A DNA stretch of 64,000 nucleotides, taken from assembly GCF_019320115.1 (NCBI RefSeq), contig NC_089591.1, forward strand, positions 62,009,798-62,073,797, read 5' to 3'. Origin of the DNA: Miscanthus floridulus. Taxonomy: Eukaryota > Streptophyta > Magnoliopsida > Poales > Poaceae. Of this stretch, positions 1-10,276 are shown in pieces. A model generated the notes under the pieces. That model worked only from the letters and a program-made list of their open reading frames with translations, did not search any database and was not told where the DNA came from. Positions within the stretch are counted from its first letter, which is position 1. Every line of letters begins with the position of its first letter. Both the position numbers and the translations under genes were made by a program.

Positions 1-814
1 TTTCTCTAGAGATTACAGAAAAGGTCTCCCTTGCTTTATTTTCATCGAAAACAATGCGAACCAAAGTCTTAATATCAATTTCTGATGATGGCAATTGAAA
101 AGCTAAGCATGACGGCCTAATAGCATGAGTGCTGAGCGCAAAATTTCAGATTGATATTTATATGATACTTGGAGCAGGGATATGCATAGTGTCGCTCTTT
201 TTCATAGTATGGAGTATATGTGTTTAAACCATAAGGCTGTGTAATTGCCTCACTCATATTTGGTCCCCATATGATTGAGGATCCTGTTGGGGAACCCCTC
301 CCCCCCCCCCTCTTTCATCTCTATAATACAATGAAACACAACTTTCCTGCATTTTCAAAAAAAAAAAATTAGTATGGAGTATAAAAGATGGGGCACCCAC
401 TTACATGGCAAAAGTTATTCACCCTGTTCGCTTGATCGTATCAGCCATGATACAATGTTTTTCTCACAACAAAACAGCATTAGCCGGCTTATAAGCCACA
501 AAAACGATTACTGATAGGAAATCACAACGTTCTGTTTGCTGAATGTGCTTCAGCAATGCGATTGGTCAAGAAGGCTGCTAGTTTTTGTTTTTTGTTTTTT
601 TTTTGGGTGGGAATGAGACTCAGGAGCTCACTTGCTCCCATTATGTCATTATATATGTACCAGACATTTGCATATAATAATTGTTTCCTTTAACTGCAGT
701 TTACTTAATTATACTGACCTTCTCGTATGGCATTGGAGCCGTGATGCCTCATCCATCTCTGAAGCTGTATCGAATTCATTGCCTGGATCAATGTTCTGAA
801 GTGCTGTCTAACAG
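1..814 (+). other. Upstream intron or 5' UTR of LCBK1
   Basis: No convincing coding exon is seen. The frame that opens at 821 has an in-frame TAA at 809-811. A possible splice acceptor (CTAACAG) ends at 814. This suggests either a 5' UTR or a further coding exon beyond the left edge. A Tourist-like MITE fragment lies near 421-515, and T-rich runs occur near 580-605. A second acceptor-like CTGCAG is at about 695-700, so a short untranslated exon could occupy part of 701-810. Confidence 0.45.
421..515. mobile_element. Truncated Tourist-like MITE
   Basis: The left end reads ACCCTGTTCGCTTGATCG. The interior has the TTTTTCTCACAACAAA and GGCTTATAAGCC motifs shared with the complete MITEs near 45253 and 62930. 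The right terminal repeat (expected CGAACAGG) is missing, so this is a remnant. Confidence 0.45.
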
Positions 815-3800
815 GCAGAAATGGATGGAACCGAGCTTGAAAATCCTACTTCTAGAAGCTCATCCCAGAAATCTAGCCGGCGTTCTAGTAGTAGGCGTTC
901 TCAAAAGTCATCTGGACAGCATTCTTTGACCAGTACTCAAGAGAAAAGAAGCAAATCGAAATCTTCAAGGCAGAAGCACTTGGTTATTGACGACAAAGAG
1001 GCTAAAAAAGGAAAAAACCATGCCCACAAAATTGATGTGGCAGATGAGAGGTCCAATTTTCTAGGTTATGAAGTGTATGCTGGAAAGCTGATTTTTGATA
1101 AGAAAAATAGAAGTGCAAGTGATAATAATCAGTTACCATCAAACGGAAAAGCTGATGCAATTGATGCTAGACTCACAAGTAAAGCTCTGATCTGGGGCAG
1201 CTCTGTACTCCTCCTGGAGGATGTCCTCTCTGTAAGTTCAGACAATAACATGTGTCTCTATTATTAATTATTAGATCTGTTTCATCACTTTACTGATATT
1301 TTGTCTCTGCTTATATTTTGGCAGGTATCATATAATTCAGGAGTCAAACATTTTACATTGCATGCATACCCAACTAAAAAGTCTTTGTTTGGAAAGACAC
1401 GCAGAGTTCAGAAAGACTTCTGCTTTATAGCCTCTACCCTTGACGAGGCCATTTTGTGGGTGACATGCTTTGCCGAACAAAGTATATATGTTAATTTACT
1501 ACCTCGCCCTGCAGCATCTAGTATCAATCAAGACTCAGACAATCCCCTCAGTGAGTCTTTATTCGACCAGCCACCGATTAAATGCAAATCTCCGCAAAGA
1601 GTACTTGTTATATTGAACCCTCGATCTGGACATGGTAGATCAAGTAAAGTTTTCCATGAGAAAGCCGAACCTATATTTAAGGTACTTTTGATGTCTATGC
1701 ATACAAATTGCAAAGTGTAAACAACTGGTGGTTTGAGTAGCTACGTTTAACTACTTTTCTGATAGAGTTTCTTCTTGAACTTCTAATGAATTTCCTTTTC
1801 CAACTTGATGTTGCTAAGCTTAGGATATACTTGTTCATGGCTTGGTTGCAACTTGTTGGATATCTTCTATAATTTCAATTTGTGCATGTGTGAACTGAAA
1901 AATCATAGACACCTTCTGTTTTTGTGTTATTGAAAATATATGAGATTGCCACACCGACAGATTGTTAGTCTCTTTGTCCTCGTGCGACTCTGCAGTAATA
2001 ATTAGTAAGCAACGGAAATAATGAATGCTACATTGGGACTGGAGTGAAAGGTGGTGTTTGATTCGTTATGCAATGACCATTTAGTCTCACTCCTCTGGTA
2101 GTGGAGTAAAACTTTACTGTTCTAGAAAAAATAGAGCAGTAGCCATTTACAACTGCCCATGTGTGGCATCATCTCTTGAGAAGGAATATAAAATGCTTTT
2201 ACAGATGCATATTGTATGCCACATTTGTGTTACTAGCTTGAATTAATTTTTTTGCATATTGTTATGCTTTACTGCGTACATATTTTTTGTTGCTACTTTT
2301 AGCTACTACTAATTGAGTGATAAAATTGATGCAGCTTGCAGGTTTTCTGATGGAAGTAGTTAAAACTACTCATGCTGGGCATGCAAAATCTCTTGTATCT
2401 ACATTTGATTTCAGTGCATGCCCTGATGGTATGAAGATTAATCATGTAGATATGTGAATTATCCAATTCCAATGTAGAGACAACCATTTTAACTGGTCTT
2501 CCCTTAATGATACCGTGAAATTTTGCAGGAATCGTGTGTGTGGGTGGTGATGGAATTGTGAATGAGGTTTGACTTGCTATTCATATTATAGTTTTTTTAG
2601 TCGGTTCATGTTATAATTGGTTAGGGATAATTTTGTTATTTGCTAGCTCATTATTTATAGCTCTACAGGTGCTCAATGGTCTTCTCATTAGAAGTGATAG
2701 AGCAGAAGCTGTATCAATTCCAGTTGGAATAATTCCTGCAGGGTCTGACAACTCACTTGTCTGGACTGTTTTGGGAGTTAGAGATCCTATTTCTGCATCA
2801 TTATTAATTGTTAAGGTATTCCAAGTTTCAATTTTTTTGTCAAAGACTGCATCACTATCATTACTGCTGGTGTTTTATGGCGACTTCCTATATGAGAGAG
2901 TGTCAGCAGTATTATTTTGCTTACTTTGATTTTGTTCAAATAAGGCTGCTACTAAATCTTGTTCTCATGAGGATAAATTCCTTCGTGACAGGGTGGCTTC
3001 ACAGCTCTAGACATCTTGACTGTCGAGTGGATTCAATCTGGGCAAATACATTTTGGCTCAACTGTTTCATACTATGGTTTTCTTAGTGATGGTAACCTCT
3101 AAGTCATTTATTTGGTTCTCTCCAGTGTCCAGTGTTTTCAGTTCTGATTATTCTGATGTGTGTTGCAACTGTTTTTACTGGTTATTAGATACTACATTTT
3201 ACCCTTTTGGAGAATACCATCGAATCACATGTGCCTTAAATAAATACTAGAATCGAGCTTGCACTTTGCTGTGGTGTACCTTTTTGTGATTTATATGTGG
3301 AATGCAGTTGTGTTATCAGCTACTAGAGGCAACTCTTATATAAGTATAACATCGTATCCGATTAGCTAAGCATTCCAATCCGGGAGAAATATGTTTTTAG
3401 TTCCATTTTTAATTTGAAATATGTTGCAGGTTGGGAACTATGTTTCTACTGATTTATGAAGGTCATCCAGATTCCAAATCTTAAATAAATATGTGATTTG
3501 ACAGCATGCATATTTTTAAGCCTGTTATAAATTATCTTTCTTTTATAAAGAAATTATATAGCATTATCACCTATGACTATTCTTCATGCTTTTCAAGATT
3601 TGAGTACATTCGTAATGAATATTTATTAAAAATCATTTATCTGAATTGGCCACGCTCATAGAAATTTAGTGTGTCAGTCCACTTTCCAATGTTTGCATCG
3701 GTGAAAAATTGTGGACATTGTGAAGCTGAAATTTTTCTTACTACTTTGCAGTCCTGGAACTTTCTGAGAAATATCAGAAGAAATTTGGTCCTCTTCGGTA

Positions 3801-5334
3801 TTTTGTGGCAGGAATACTGAAATTTTTGTGTTTGCCTAGCTACTTCTATGAACTAGAATATCTTCCTGTGTCAAAGGAGATGGCCGTGAATGGAAAAGGT
3901 ACAGATCAAGACAAGACCTACTTGTCCAATGTCTATACTGATGTAATGCACAGCAGATCAAAGAGAGAAGGAATTCCAAGAGCCTCCAGTTTGTCCAGTA
4001 TTGATTCTATTATGACTCCGAGGCGGATGTCACTTGGGGATGTTGATACATCAGGCAGTACAGTGGCAAGCACTGAACCATCAGACTACGTACGTGGTCT
4101 AGATCCAAAAGCAAAACGCCTGTCTCTGGGGAGAAGTAACATTGTTTCAGAACCTGAAGAAGTGCTACACCCTCAACCACATCACGGATCATTCTGGCCA
4201 AGAACCAGGTCGAAAGCAAGGGCTGAGAGAAATTCAGTTGGTGTAACATCTACTACTGACACACGGTTGTCTTGGGCAGCCCCATCAATGCATGATAAGG
4301 AAGACATTTCCTCAACAATATCAGATCCAGGACCTATTTGGGACTGTGAACCAAAGTGGGACACAGGGCCAAAATGGGATAGTGAGCTAACTTGGGAGCC
4401 TGACCACCCCATTGAACTTCCTGGACCACAAGAGGACATGGAAATGGGAGTACCAATGGAACTTGTGCCAAATTTGGATGAGAAATGGGTAATTAGGAAA
4501 GGGCACTTTCTTGGTGTCCTAGTATGCAACCATTCATGCAAGACAGTGCAAAGTCTGAGTTCACAAGTTGTTGCACCGAAGGCCACCCATGATGACAACA
4601 GCTTGGACTTACTTTTAGTTGGTGGAAAAGGAAGATGGAAATTGCTGAGATTTTTCATACTTCTGCAATTCGGTCGCCATCTCTCTTTGCCTTACGTTGA
4701 ATATGTGAAGGTATCTTAACTAATCTGCTCAAGCCATTTCCCAATTCCTTCCAGGTTTTTTTTTTTGCCTAGCATTTGTTTTCCTTTCTGACTTTTGGGT
4801 GAAAATATATACATAGAGGTGAGACTAATCTTATCATATTATCTAATTGGGTATCATCAAGAACTTTAAACTGGATCAATGTCATGTAGTTTTGCATCAA
4901 AAGTTGTAAGATGTATCTTCAGCACTTATTGTTGACCTTAATTATTTGAGACCTCAAAACAAAATGTTGGCTGTTTGGTACCTGTACAGCTTCTGATGGC
5001 TATGCTGTGAGGTCTGTGTAGTAGCATTTACATCAGCTCTAGTCGTGGACCACCACTGAGAGCTTCGTTAAATAAGAATGTTAGTTTGTGAATGAAGTTG
5101 CTCTGTTTTTTTAGCACAAAAGCTGGTTTTCCTAATAATCCTAATAAGAATACTGATTAGATCTTAATGCTGATATTGACACAGGTGAAGTCAGTTAAAC
5201 TTAAACCTGGGGCAAACACTCACAATGGCTGTGGCATAGATGGCGAGCTTTGCCGTGTCAAGGGACAAGTACTCTGCTCCCTGGTTCCGGAGCAATGCAG
5301 ACTGATTGGCCGACAATGTAGACAGTCTATTTAA
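815..5334 (+). CDS. LCBK1: Sphingoid long-chain base kinase (LCBK1-like), 8 exons
   Basis: This enzyme phosphorylates sphingoid long-chain bases such as sphinganine and phytosphingosine, using ATP, in plant sphingolipid signalling. Read exons are 815-1231 (ATG at 821), 1325-1681, 2335-2428, 2529-2566, 2669-2815, 2992-3091, 3752-4710 and 5185-5334. All junctions are GT-AG and phases match. The joined frame is about 751 residues, close to plant LCBK1 proteins (roughly 760-780). The first exon is a Ser/Arg/Lys-rich basic segment. Exon 2 ends in the diacylglycerol-kinase-type nucleotide loop (VILNPRSGHGRSSKVF). Exons 3-5 give the CPDGIVCVGGDGIVNEVLNG and PAGSDNSL motifs. Exon 7 has a low-complexity linker with WDxxPKWD repeats that is typical of this plant subfamily, followed by the C-terminal kinase-fold half. 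No frameshift or stop is seen. The true start may lie in an upstream exon outside the window. Confidence 0.9.
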
Positions 5335-5549
5335 GCGCTGTGTTGTTGAATTTCATGGGGCTTGGGTTCTTTCCACTTCTAACAACTAATGTTTATAGTG
5401 ATACTTTCTGATGGGATCAAGCGTGGGTTGGTGTTGCAGATCTTGAGAGTTTGAACCGGACAAGCAATGTTGTGAGGTTTCTGTATATTTGAGTGGTTAT
5501 AGGATGATATGTTGATTCTGTTTATTTTGTGTTGCGTTTGCTTATATAT
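5335..5549 (+). other. LCBK1 3' UTR and junction with LTR element
   Basis: About 215 bp follow the stop codon and are AT-rich without a reading frame. They end where LTR-related sequence begins (TAAGGCAGGAAGG at 5550). The gene's 3' UTR therefore abuts a retroelement, and the native polyadenylation site could be inside either sequence. Confidence 0.4.
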
Positions 5550-5750
5550 TAAGGCAGGAAGGAAAGCTTCAGGACGGCAGCGAACCAGAACTGAACCCGT
5601 CGTCTTCTTCCTTCCGTCAGAACCCTTCCTACTTCTGTTCTTTCTTCCTGCCTTGGATTCCTGCTTTTTCCCAGTCTAGATTCCATCTAATTCTTCCCAA
5701 TTTATATCAGATACCCTTGTAATTGCTACTCAGTAGTGAAGGATCGTTAC
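5550..5750 (+). repeat. 5'-truncated left LTR
   Basis: This copy matches the last ~190 bp of the right LTR, from GGAAGGAAAGCTTCAGG to GAAGGATCGTTA. The first ~92 bp of the right LTR, starting TGTCATGTAC, have no counterpart here. LCBK1 3' flank replaces them, indicating deletion or unusual integration at this edge. Confidence 0.8.
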
Positions 5751-5753
5751 AAT

Positions 5754-5767
5754 TGGTATCAGGAGCC
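5754..5767 (+). other. Primer-binding site (tRNA-iMet type)
   Basis: TGGTATCAGGAGCC begins four bases inside the left LTR. It closely matches the plant initiator-Met primer site TGGTATCAGAGC. Position and sequence support retroelement identity. Confidence 0.75.
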
Positions 5768-5810
5768 TTCAATTTGAGAACCCTAAATTTTTCCCCAAAT
5801 CGAGTTCGCC

Positions 5811-6452
5811 ATGGCCACTATGTCGGAACTCTCCGCGTCGCTGTCGGAGATGTCGGCGTCGATATCGAGGTGGACGGAGGTGTTGCAGCAAATGAACGCC
5901 ATCATGGACCGCATGAATGGCGTTTCCTCGGCGTCCTCGTCATCCAGCACAGCTTCCGCGACCTCCACCCCGACGACGACGGCCACGACACCAGCTGCGC
6001 CGCCCACGCCTGCAGCACCCTCGGCCGCGTCCACAGCTGCGCCGCCCAAGCCAGCAGCGTCCTCGGCCGCGTCCACGACTACTTCGCCGAAGTCCTTCGC
6101 CCCGACGCCGGCCAGGACCCCGTCATCGGCGCGCGCCACCGCCGTGGTGCCCACGCCATACGCGCCGACGACCGCGTCGACTCCACCCACCATCGCGGTC
6201 GCCATCTCCTTTCGGCTTCCGACGCCGTCGTTCCTCACCGCGAAGAAGAAGATCGCCAAGACGACCAGGAGGGAGCAGCGCGTCCGCACGGCCGTCTTCG
6301 GGGCTGCGGGTGCCACACGGGAGGCACGTTCCGCTGCCGCAGCCAGGCGGGTTCGCGCGCAAGCTCGCGCAGCATCTATCGCGGCCTGCCGACCGGGTGC
6401 GACAGTACATCGACGTCGCCGCCGGAACCACTGCGCTCGTCATCGTCCATGA
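5811..6452 (+). CDS. Element ORF with gag-like start and low-complexity body
   Basis: The frame opens at the first good ATG (GCCATGG context) about 45 bp downstream of the primer site, where gag would start. The first ~40 residues (MATMSELSASLSEMSASIS, then WTEVLQQMNAIMDRMN) look like an amphipathic helix or coiled coil. The rest of the 213 residues is Ala/Thr/Pro/Ser-rich and then Arg-rich. No CCHC knuckle or capsid domain is seen. A second frame through 6300-6483 gives a more protein-like stretch (FARKLAQHLSRPADRVRQY), so a frameshift within one longer ancestral ORF is possible. No function can be assigned. Confidence 0.4.
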   Translation: MATMSELSASLSEMSASISRWTEVLQQMNAIMDRMNGVSSASSSSSTASATSTPTTTATTPAAPPTPAAPSAASTAAPPKPAASSAASTTTSPKSFAPTPARTPSSARATAVVPTPYAPTTASTPPTIAVAISFRLPTPSFLTAKKKIAKTTRREQRVRTAVFGAAGATREARSAAAARRVRAQARAASIAACRPGATVHRRRRRNHCARHRP

Positions 6453-6641
6453 CGACGAGGATCTAGAGCACCTCGCCCTCTAGATCGACCGGGACGTGCT
6501 CGTCTCCGTCGACATCGCTGGAGGGAGCGACGCGACAGCACGGCCTTCTTCCTCCGCCATGACTTCTTCGACCTCGCCTCCGTTGCGTCCTCGCCGCTCG
6601 TCGCCAAGAAGCATGGTGGGGCGCTCCTCTCCCTCACCGCC

Positions 6642-6815
6642 GGCATGGAGGCCCCGCGCGGCAAGAAGAGCGTGGAGTTTCCGGCGGAGCGCAGTGTCCA
6701 TGGACACGTTCCGCTCGTCCACGGCGACGCGGATCCAGCGGCGGATGGCGCGCACCACAGCGCAGTCCGCGAACGTGCCCTGCAACCCGCGCAACGACGT
6801 CGTGTACAACATCAC
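6642..6815 (-). pseudogene. Captured glutaredoxin-domain fragment, antisense in element
   Basis: The minus strand reads [18 protein letters not shown] followed by an [22 protein letters not shown] segment and [12 protein letters not shown]. This matches the start of the glutaredoxin domain in the plant GRX-domain proteins that begin with VVYTTSLRGxRxTFxDC and carry a DERDVSMD motif. The C-terminal half (LFVGGxxxGGxDE) is missing; GC-rich unrelated sequence replaces it. The fragment runs opposite to the retroelement and to the tubulin and kinase pieces. Identification is from family pattern memory. Confidence 0.6.
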
Positions 6816-7079
6816 CGCCTGCGGCCGCTGCGCGCGCAATTGGTACGCGAGCTGCCGCCGCCGCCACCTGGACGCCGTCATCGCCTTCTCTGTCAGGGAC
6901 GACATCTCCACCTTCGGGTCCGTCGCGACCGTCATGTGTGGATCTGCGGTCGACATCCTCAGCTGCATGTGCGAGCACAGCACTCGACGAGGGAGAGGCG
7001 GAGGCGTCTGCGTAGGTGCCTTGCGTGGTGCGGTCGGCGCCCTCGGCTGCGCATGCGAGCACAATGCGCGACGACCGGT

Positions 7080-7377
7080 TCCGACAAGCATGTGCCGAGG
7101 GCCATATTCGTCGACCTGGAGCCCACTGTCATCGACGAGGTTTGCACTGGTTCATACGGCCAGCTCTTCCACCCAGAGCAGCCCATCTCGAGGAAAGAGG
7201 ATGCAGATAACAACTTTGCCCATGTCCATTACACTATTGGGAAGGAGATTGTCGATCTATGCCTGGACCGCGTGTACAAACTTGCAGACAACTGCACTGG
7301 GCTGCAGGGATTCTGGGCATTCTATGCTGTTGGTGGTGGTACTGGCTTTGGACTTGGTTCACTGTTATTGGAGCTTG
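7080..7377 (+). pseudogene. Captured alpha-tubulin fragment
   Basis: The translation matches alpha-tubulin from about residue 60 to 155: [47 protein letters not shown] and the tubulin signature [14 protein letters not shown] (normally [15 protein letters not shown]). Several residues differ from the highly conserved family (GHYTIGKE is now [15 protein letters not shown] is now CTGSYGQ), so the copy is not under tubulin constraint. It lies in a 478-residue open frame (6645-8081) joined to unrelated sequence on both sides. No introns are visible. Confidence 0.85.
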
Positions 7378-8080
7378 CCAAGAGTGGTGTGGCCTTCAGA
7401 TCAACTGTTACTGCTTGGAGCAAACTCTTGTCTGATGCTTTTTGGTGTGTACAGCTAAAAGGAGATGTTGGGAAGTTGCAGGCTCATGGCAATGCAAAAC
7501 TAGTGGTCAAGAGCAATACTTGCTTGCTGAAATTTCTGATTGCCAAGGTGATCAGCAGGAGGGTCAATGAATTTCATTTGCTGGGATCCGAGTGCTGCAT
7601 TACTATACTGGAGCATCCGATCTTCATTTTCCTTGATAAGATGGATAATTCTTCGGTCATCTTGCCAATCCAAAAGAATGGGAATGATCTGGAAGTTAGT
7701 TTACTGAATCATCATTGGGATCTTGCTGGTTCCAACTTCATTCAGTTACTGTTGAAGGCTCTAGCAAGCTTTAATATTTGTGATGGTCCGGAAAGATGGC
7801 TAGTAGAGCTTGCTGTGTTGTGCGAGTGCAAGAAAGAAGTGGAGATGCTGCTGCCCTTGACTTCGCCAATTCCAATATTTCCAAATGTCAGAAACTATTA
7901 TAGATGCATGAGTGAAGCTGATGCAAATGCTGTTCCAAGCTTTTTGATTGATACAACACTGCCACCTATGGTTCAGTCAATAAATTTTTCTGAGATTTTC
8001 CAACCCTTCAGGAGCTTTCAGTTCTCAGTATGGGTCATTTCCATGGACACAATAGGTTGGCTGGTGTTTGACCGAGGTTA
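7378..8080 (+). pseudogene. Captured segment of unrecognised gene
   Basis: This part of the long frame continues directly after the tubulin signature. It looks like genuine protein-coding sequence: balanced composition, with segments such as [24 protein letters not shown] and [19 protein letters not shown] do not recognise a domain. The absence of stops over 230 codons suggests either recent capture or selection on the fused frame. It may be one gene or two joined pieces. Confidence 0.45.
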
Positions 8081-8304
8081 ATGCATGGAGAACGCCTATG
8101 CTGTGATATTGAGGGAATTGTGGACACCGACCCAGGAATTGTTGCAGCATCTATGGCTTATTGTTGAGGCAAGAACCAGTGGTGTTACATCTCACTTGAT
8201 CCCATGGCCACCTCCTGACAGCAAGATAAGAGTGTTGCAGCTATGTTTTAGATATCTACTTGTTTGTCCAAGTTGGCAGAAAGTGCAAGATGGAGTTACC
8301 GTGT

Positions 8305-8752
8305 GGTGGTATGACATCAAGCTAATAAACACTGCTATTCTCGTTGAGGAGAAGCGCTTGCCTTTGTATGATGAGTTGACTAGCAAGATCAATGTTGAAT
8401 ATATTGCTGGAGGAGCCACCCAGAACTCTATCTGGGTTGTCCAATGGACGCTTCAAATTTCTGGAGCAACAAGTTACAGGAAATGCATCAAGAAGGACAA
8501 GTGTGGTGAGGAGATGAAGAAAAATGCTCAAGCTGCAGAAGTTCATGCTCATTACTACACCGATGAGATTGCTCCTACTGGCACAGGGAACTAGGCACTA
8601 GTTGAGAAGCTAGTTGTTGAGCATGCTACAGAAAATGGCGAGTTGTTCCAGATGAGCCTCTCTGCTCCCTTCTTCTGCAAGCGAATGAGGATTGCTGCGA
8701 TTACTCAAGGTGTTGATCCGGTGGTTGTTGCTGAAACGAAGGTGATGCATCA
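8305..8752 (+). pseudogene. Captured adenosine kinase fragments
   Basis: Adenosine kinase salvages adenosine to AMP with ATP. The translation reads YDIKL then EEKRLPLYDELTSK, NVEYIAGGATQNSI, ISGATSY, KDKCGEEMKKNAQAA and HYYTDEIAPTGT, matching the N-terminal half of plant adenosine kinase. A TAG at about 8592 follows. After it come ALVEKL, VVEHATENGELFQMSLSAPF and ITQGVDPVVVAE from the middle and late part of the enzyme, with the intervening residues deleted. The C-terminal catalytic DTNGAGDAF motif is absent. Exon boundaries appear already joined, so the source was probably mRNA. Confidence 0.85.
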
Positions 8753-8825
8753 TTGGAGGCTTCCTCTCTCAATTGAAAGGTGATATGATGAAGGTTTGGC
8801 GCGGCTTGAGGGCAACCCGCGTTTC

Positions 8826-8838
8826 AAGCGGAGGGGAA
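8826..8838 (+). other. Polypurine tract
   Basis: AAGCGGAGGGGAA lies immediately before TGTCATGTAC, the inferred start of the right LTR. It is the expected plus-strand priming site. Confidence 0.6.
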
Positions 8839-9120
8839 TGTCATGTACTAGGCGGTGGGCCGTGATACTGCATAAGAGTGGGCTTGGTAGCAGGCCTCGG
8901 CCCATCTACTGCAGTGTACATAAGACAGGAAGGAAAGCTTCAGGAAGGCAGCGAACAAGAACTGAACCCGTCGTCTTCTTCCTTCCGTCAGAACCCTTCC
9001 TACTGCTGTTCTTGCTTCCTGCCTCGGATTCCTGCTTTTTCCCAGTCTAGATTCCATCTAATTCTTCCCAATTTGTATCAGATGCCCTTGTAATTGCTAC
9101 TCAGTAGTGAAGGATCGTTA
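8839..9120 (+). repeat. Right LTR
   Basis: The LTR begins TGTCATGTAC after the polypurine tract and ends GAAGGATCGTTA, about 282 bp. It includes a CTTCTTCCTTCC pyrimidine-rich segment. Its last ~190 bp match the left LTR. Confidence 0.75.
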
Positions 9121-9185
9121 GAAATACGTATTACAGATATCATGATTTGACTGGATCTTAATTTATTGGGGAATTTTGCTGGAGG

Positions 9186-10053
9186 ACATCGTAAAAACAT
9201 GTAATTGGTCGGCACACACTGCAACGATAAGAATTTGCCCAGTACCATTATAAATTTGTGGTTGTTTGTTGTAACACACCGTGCCTATTATTTTATTCAT
9301 TTCTCAGGTTTGAAGAGAGAGAATGTAGGGGAAATGACTTCTTTACCCTTGTCTTCAACCTTTGGCCGTTCGTTTGGCCATAACACACCACTGTGCAAAA
9401 GTGGCTGGCTCACCCACGCCGGTGCACTGGCTGGCTGCGTCGGCCTGGGTGGCCACCGGCCACCGCCCCCAGCCACGCTGGCCAAGGAAGTCGCGCCGGC
9501 TTGGGTGGCTGCGACACCCCCAGCTCCTTCCTCTCTGCTCGCCATGGCCGCCAGCAGGCCGAGCACCGCCGCCCTAGCTCCTTCCGTGCCTTGCGCCGTG
9601 CCTCCTCCGCCCAAGCTGACTGCGCCACCTCCTCCCTCGGCTCATGTTGCGCCTCCGCCGCCCCTTTCCCAGCCAAAACGGCCGTCGGAACGCCGCCGTC
9701 GTCGGGCCGCTCGACTCCACACCGCCGACGCTCGTGGCCCCACCACCTCCGACCACGCCAGCGCAGGCCGCGGGCACAAGAGGGTGCGCCCGGCGATGGG
9801 GATGCTCCACCGCAGCACCCCGTCCGCCGGCATGGCCTCCTCTCGCCGGAATCGCAACTCAGTGAACAGCAAGCCAAAGGTTGAAGACAAGGGTAAAGAA
9901 GTCATTTCCCCTACCTTCTCTCTCTTGGAACCTGAGAAATAAATAAAATAATAGACACGGTGTGTTACGGCAAATAACCACAAATTTATAATGGTACTGG
10001 ACAAATTCTCGTCGTTGTGGTGTGTGCCGGCCAATTACATGTTTTTGCGGTGC
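9186..10053. mobile_element. DNA element with 181 bp terminal inverted repeats
   Basis: Positions 9186-9366 and 9873-10053 are inverted copies of equal length. Landmarks are AAAAACATGTAATTGG, TACCATTATAAATTTGTGG and GACTTCTTTACCCTTGTC with their reverse complements. Between them lies about 500 bp of GC-rich sequence (Ala/Pro/Arg in all frames), very different from the AT-rich arms. Long TIRs with a GC-rich host-like core are typical of Pack-MULEs. A 9 bp target duplication could not be found, so the superfamily is unsettled. No captured gene was recognised. Confidence 0.7.
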
Positions 10054-10198
10054 TAATAATGCTTGCTTGAACGGATAACAACTCTTAGTCCAAGTTGAAC
10101 TTATATATAAGTATTCACTTTGATAGATTGTATATGTCAGGATGTGCTCCGAGCTGGTACTAAATTCAGAGCATGGTAAACATCACGACAATATCAAT

Positions 10199-10276
10199 GG
10201 GCAGAATCCTATTTTGTAAATCAAAACACATGAGCATCGATCGGCAGAGTCCTATTTTGTAAAGCAAAACACATGA
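10199..10276. repeat. Imperfect 36 bp direct repeat
   Basis: A unit containing TCCTATTTTGTAAA and AAAACACATGAG occurs at 10199-10234 and again at 10241-10276 with a few differences. Confidence 0.7.

Larger units (their letters stand above)
5550..9120 (+). mobile_element. LTR retroelement carrying several host gene fragments
   Basis: Two direct repeats (5550-5750 and 8931-9120) differ at about nine of roughly 196 aligned positions by eye, near 95% identity. A primer-binding site follows the left copy and a purine-rich tract precedes the right copy, so this is an LTR retroelement of about 3.6 kb. No reverse transcriptase, integrase or protease is recognisable. The interior holds a short gag-like start, an antisense glutaredoxin-like fragment, an alpha-tubulin fragment, an unrecognised segment and an adenosine kinase fragment. 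The captured adenosine kinase reads across places where introns are expected, which argues for capture from mRNA. The arrangement recalls maize Bs1-type transducing retroelements, but this content is not one I recognise. The left LTR lacks about 90 bp at its 5' end and no target duplication is visible. Confidence 0.8.

Noticed and set aside
5917..6483. Arg/Pro-rich 188-residue frame
   Set aside because: It is a shifted frame of GC-rich sequence overlapping the gag-like ORF; only its last ~45 residues look protein-like and may be the frameshifted end of that ORF.
9205..9942. 245-residue frame across the foldback element
   Set aside because: It starts and ends inside the inverted arms; the middle is Pro/Ala low complexity without a family match.
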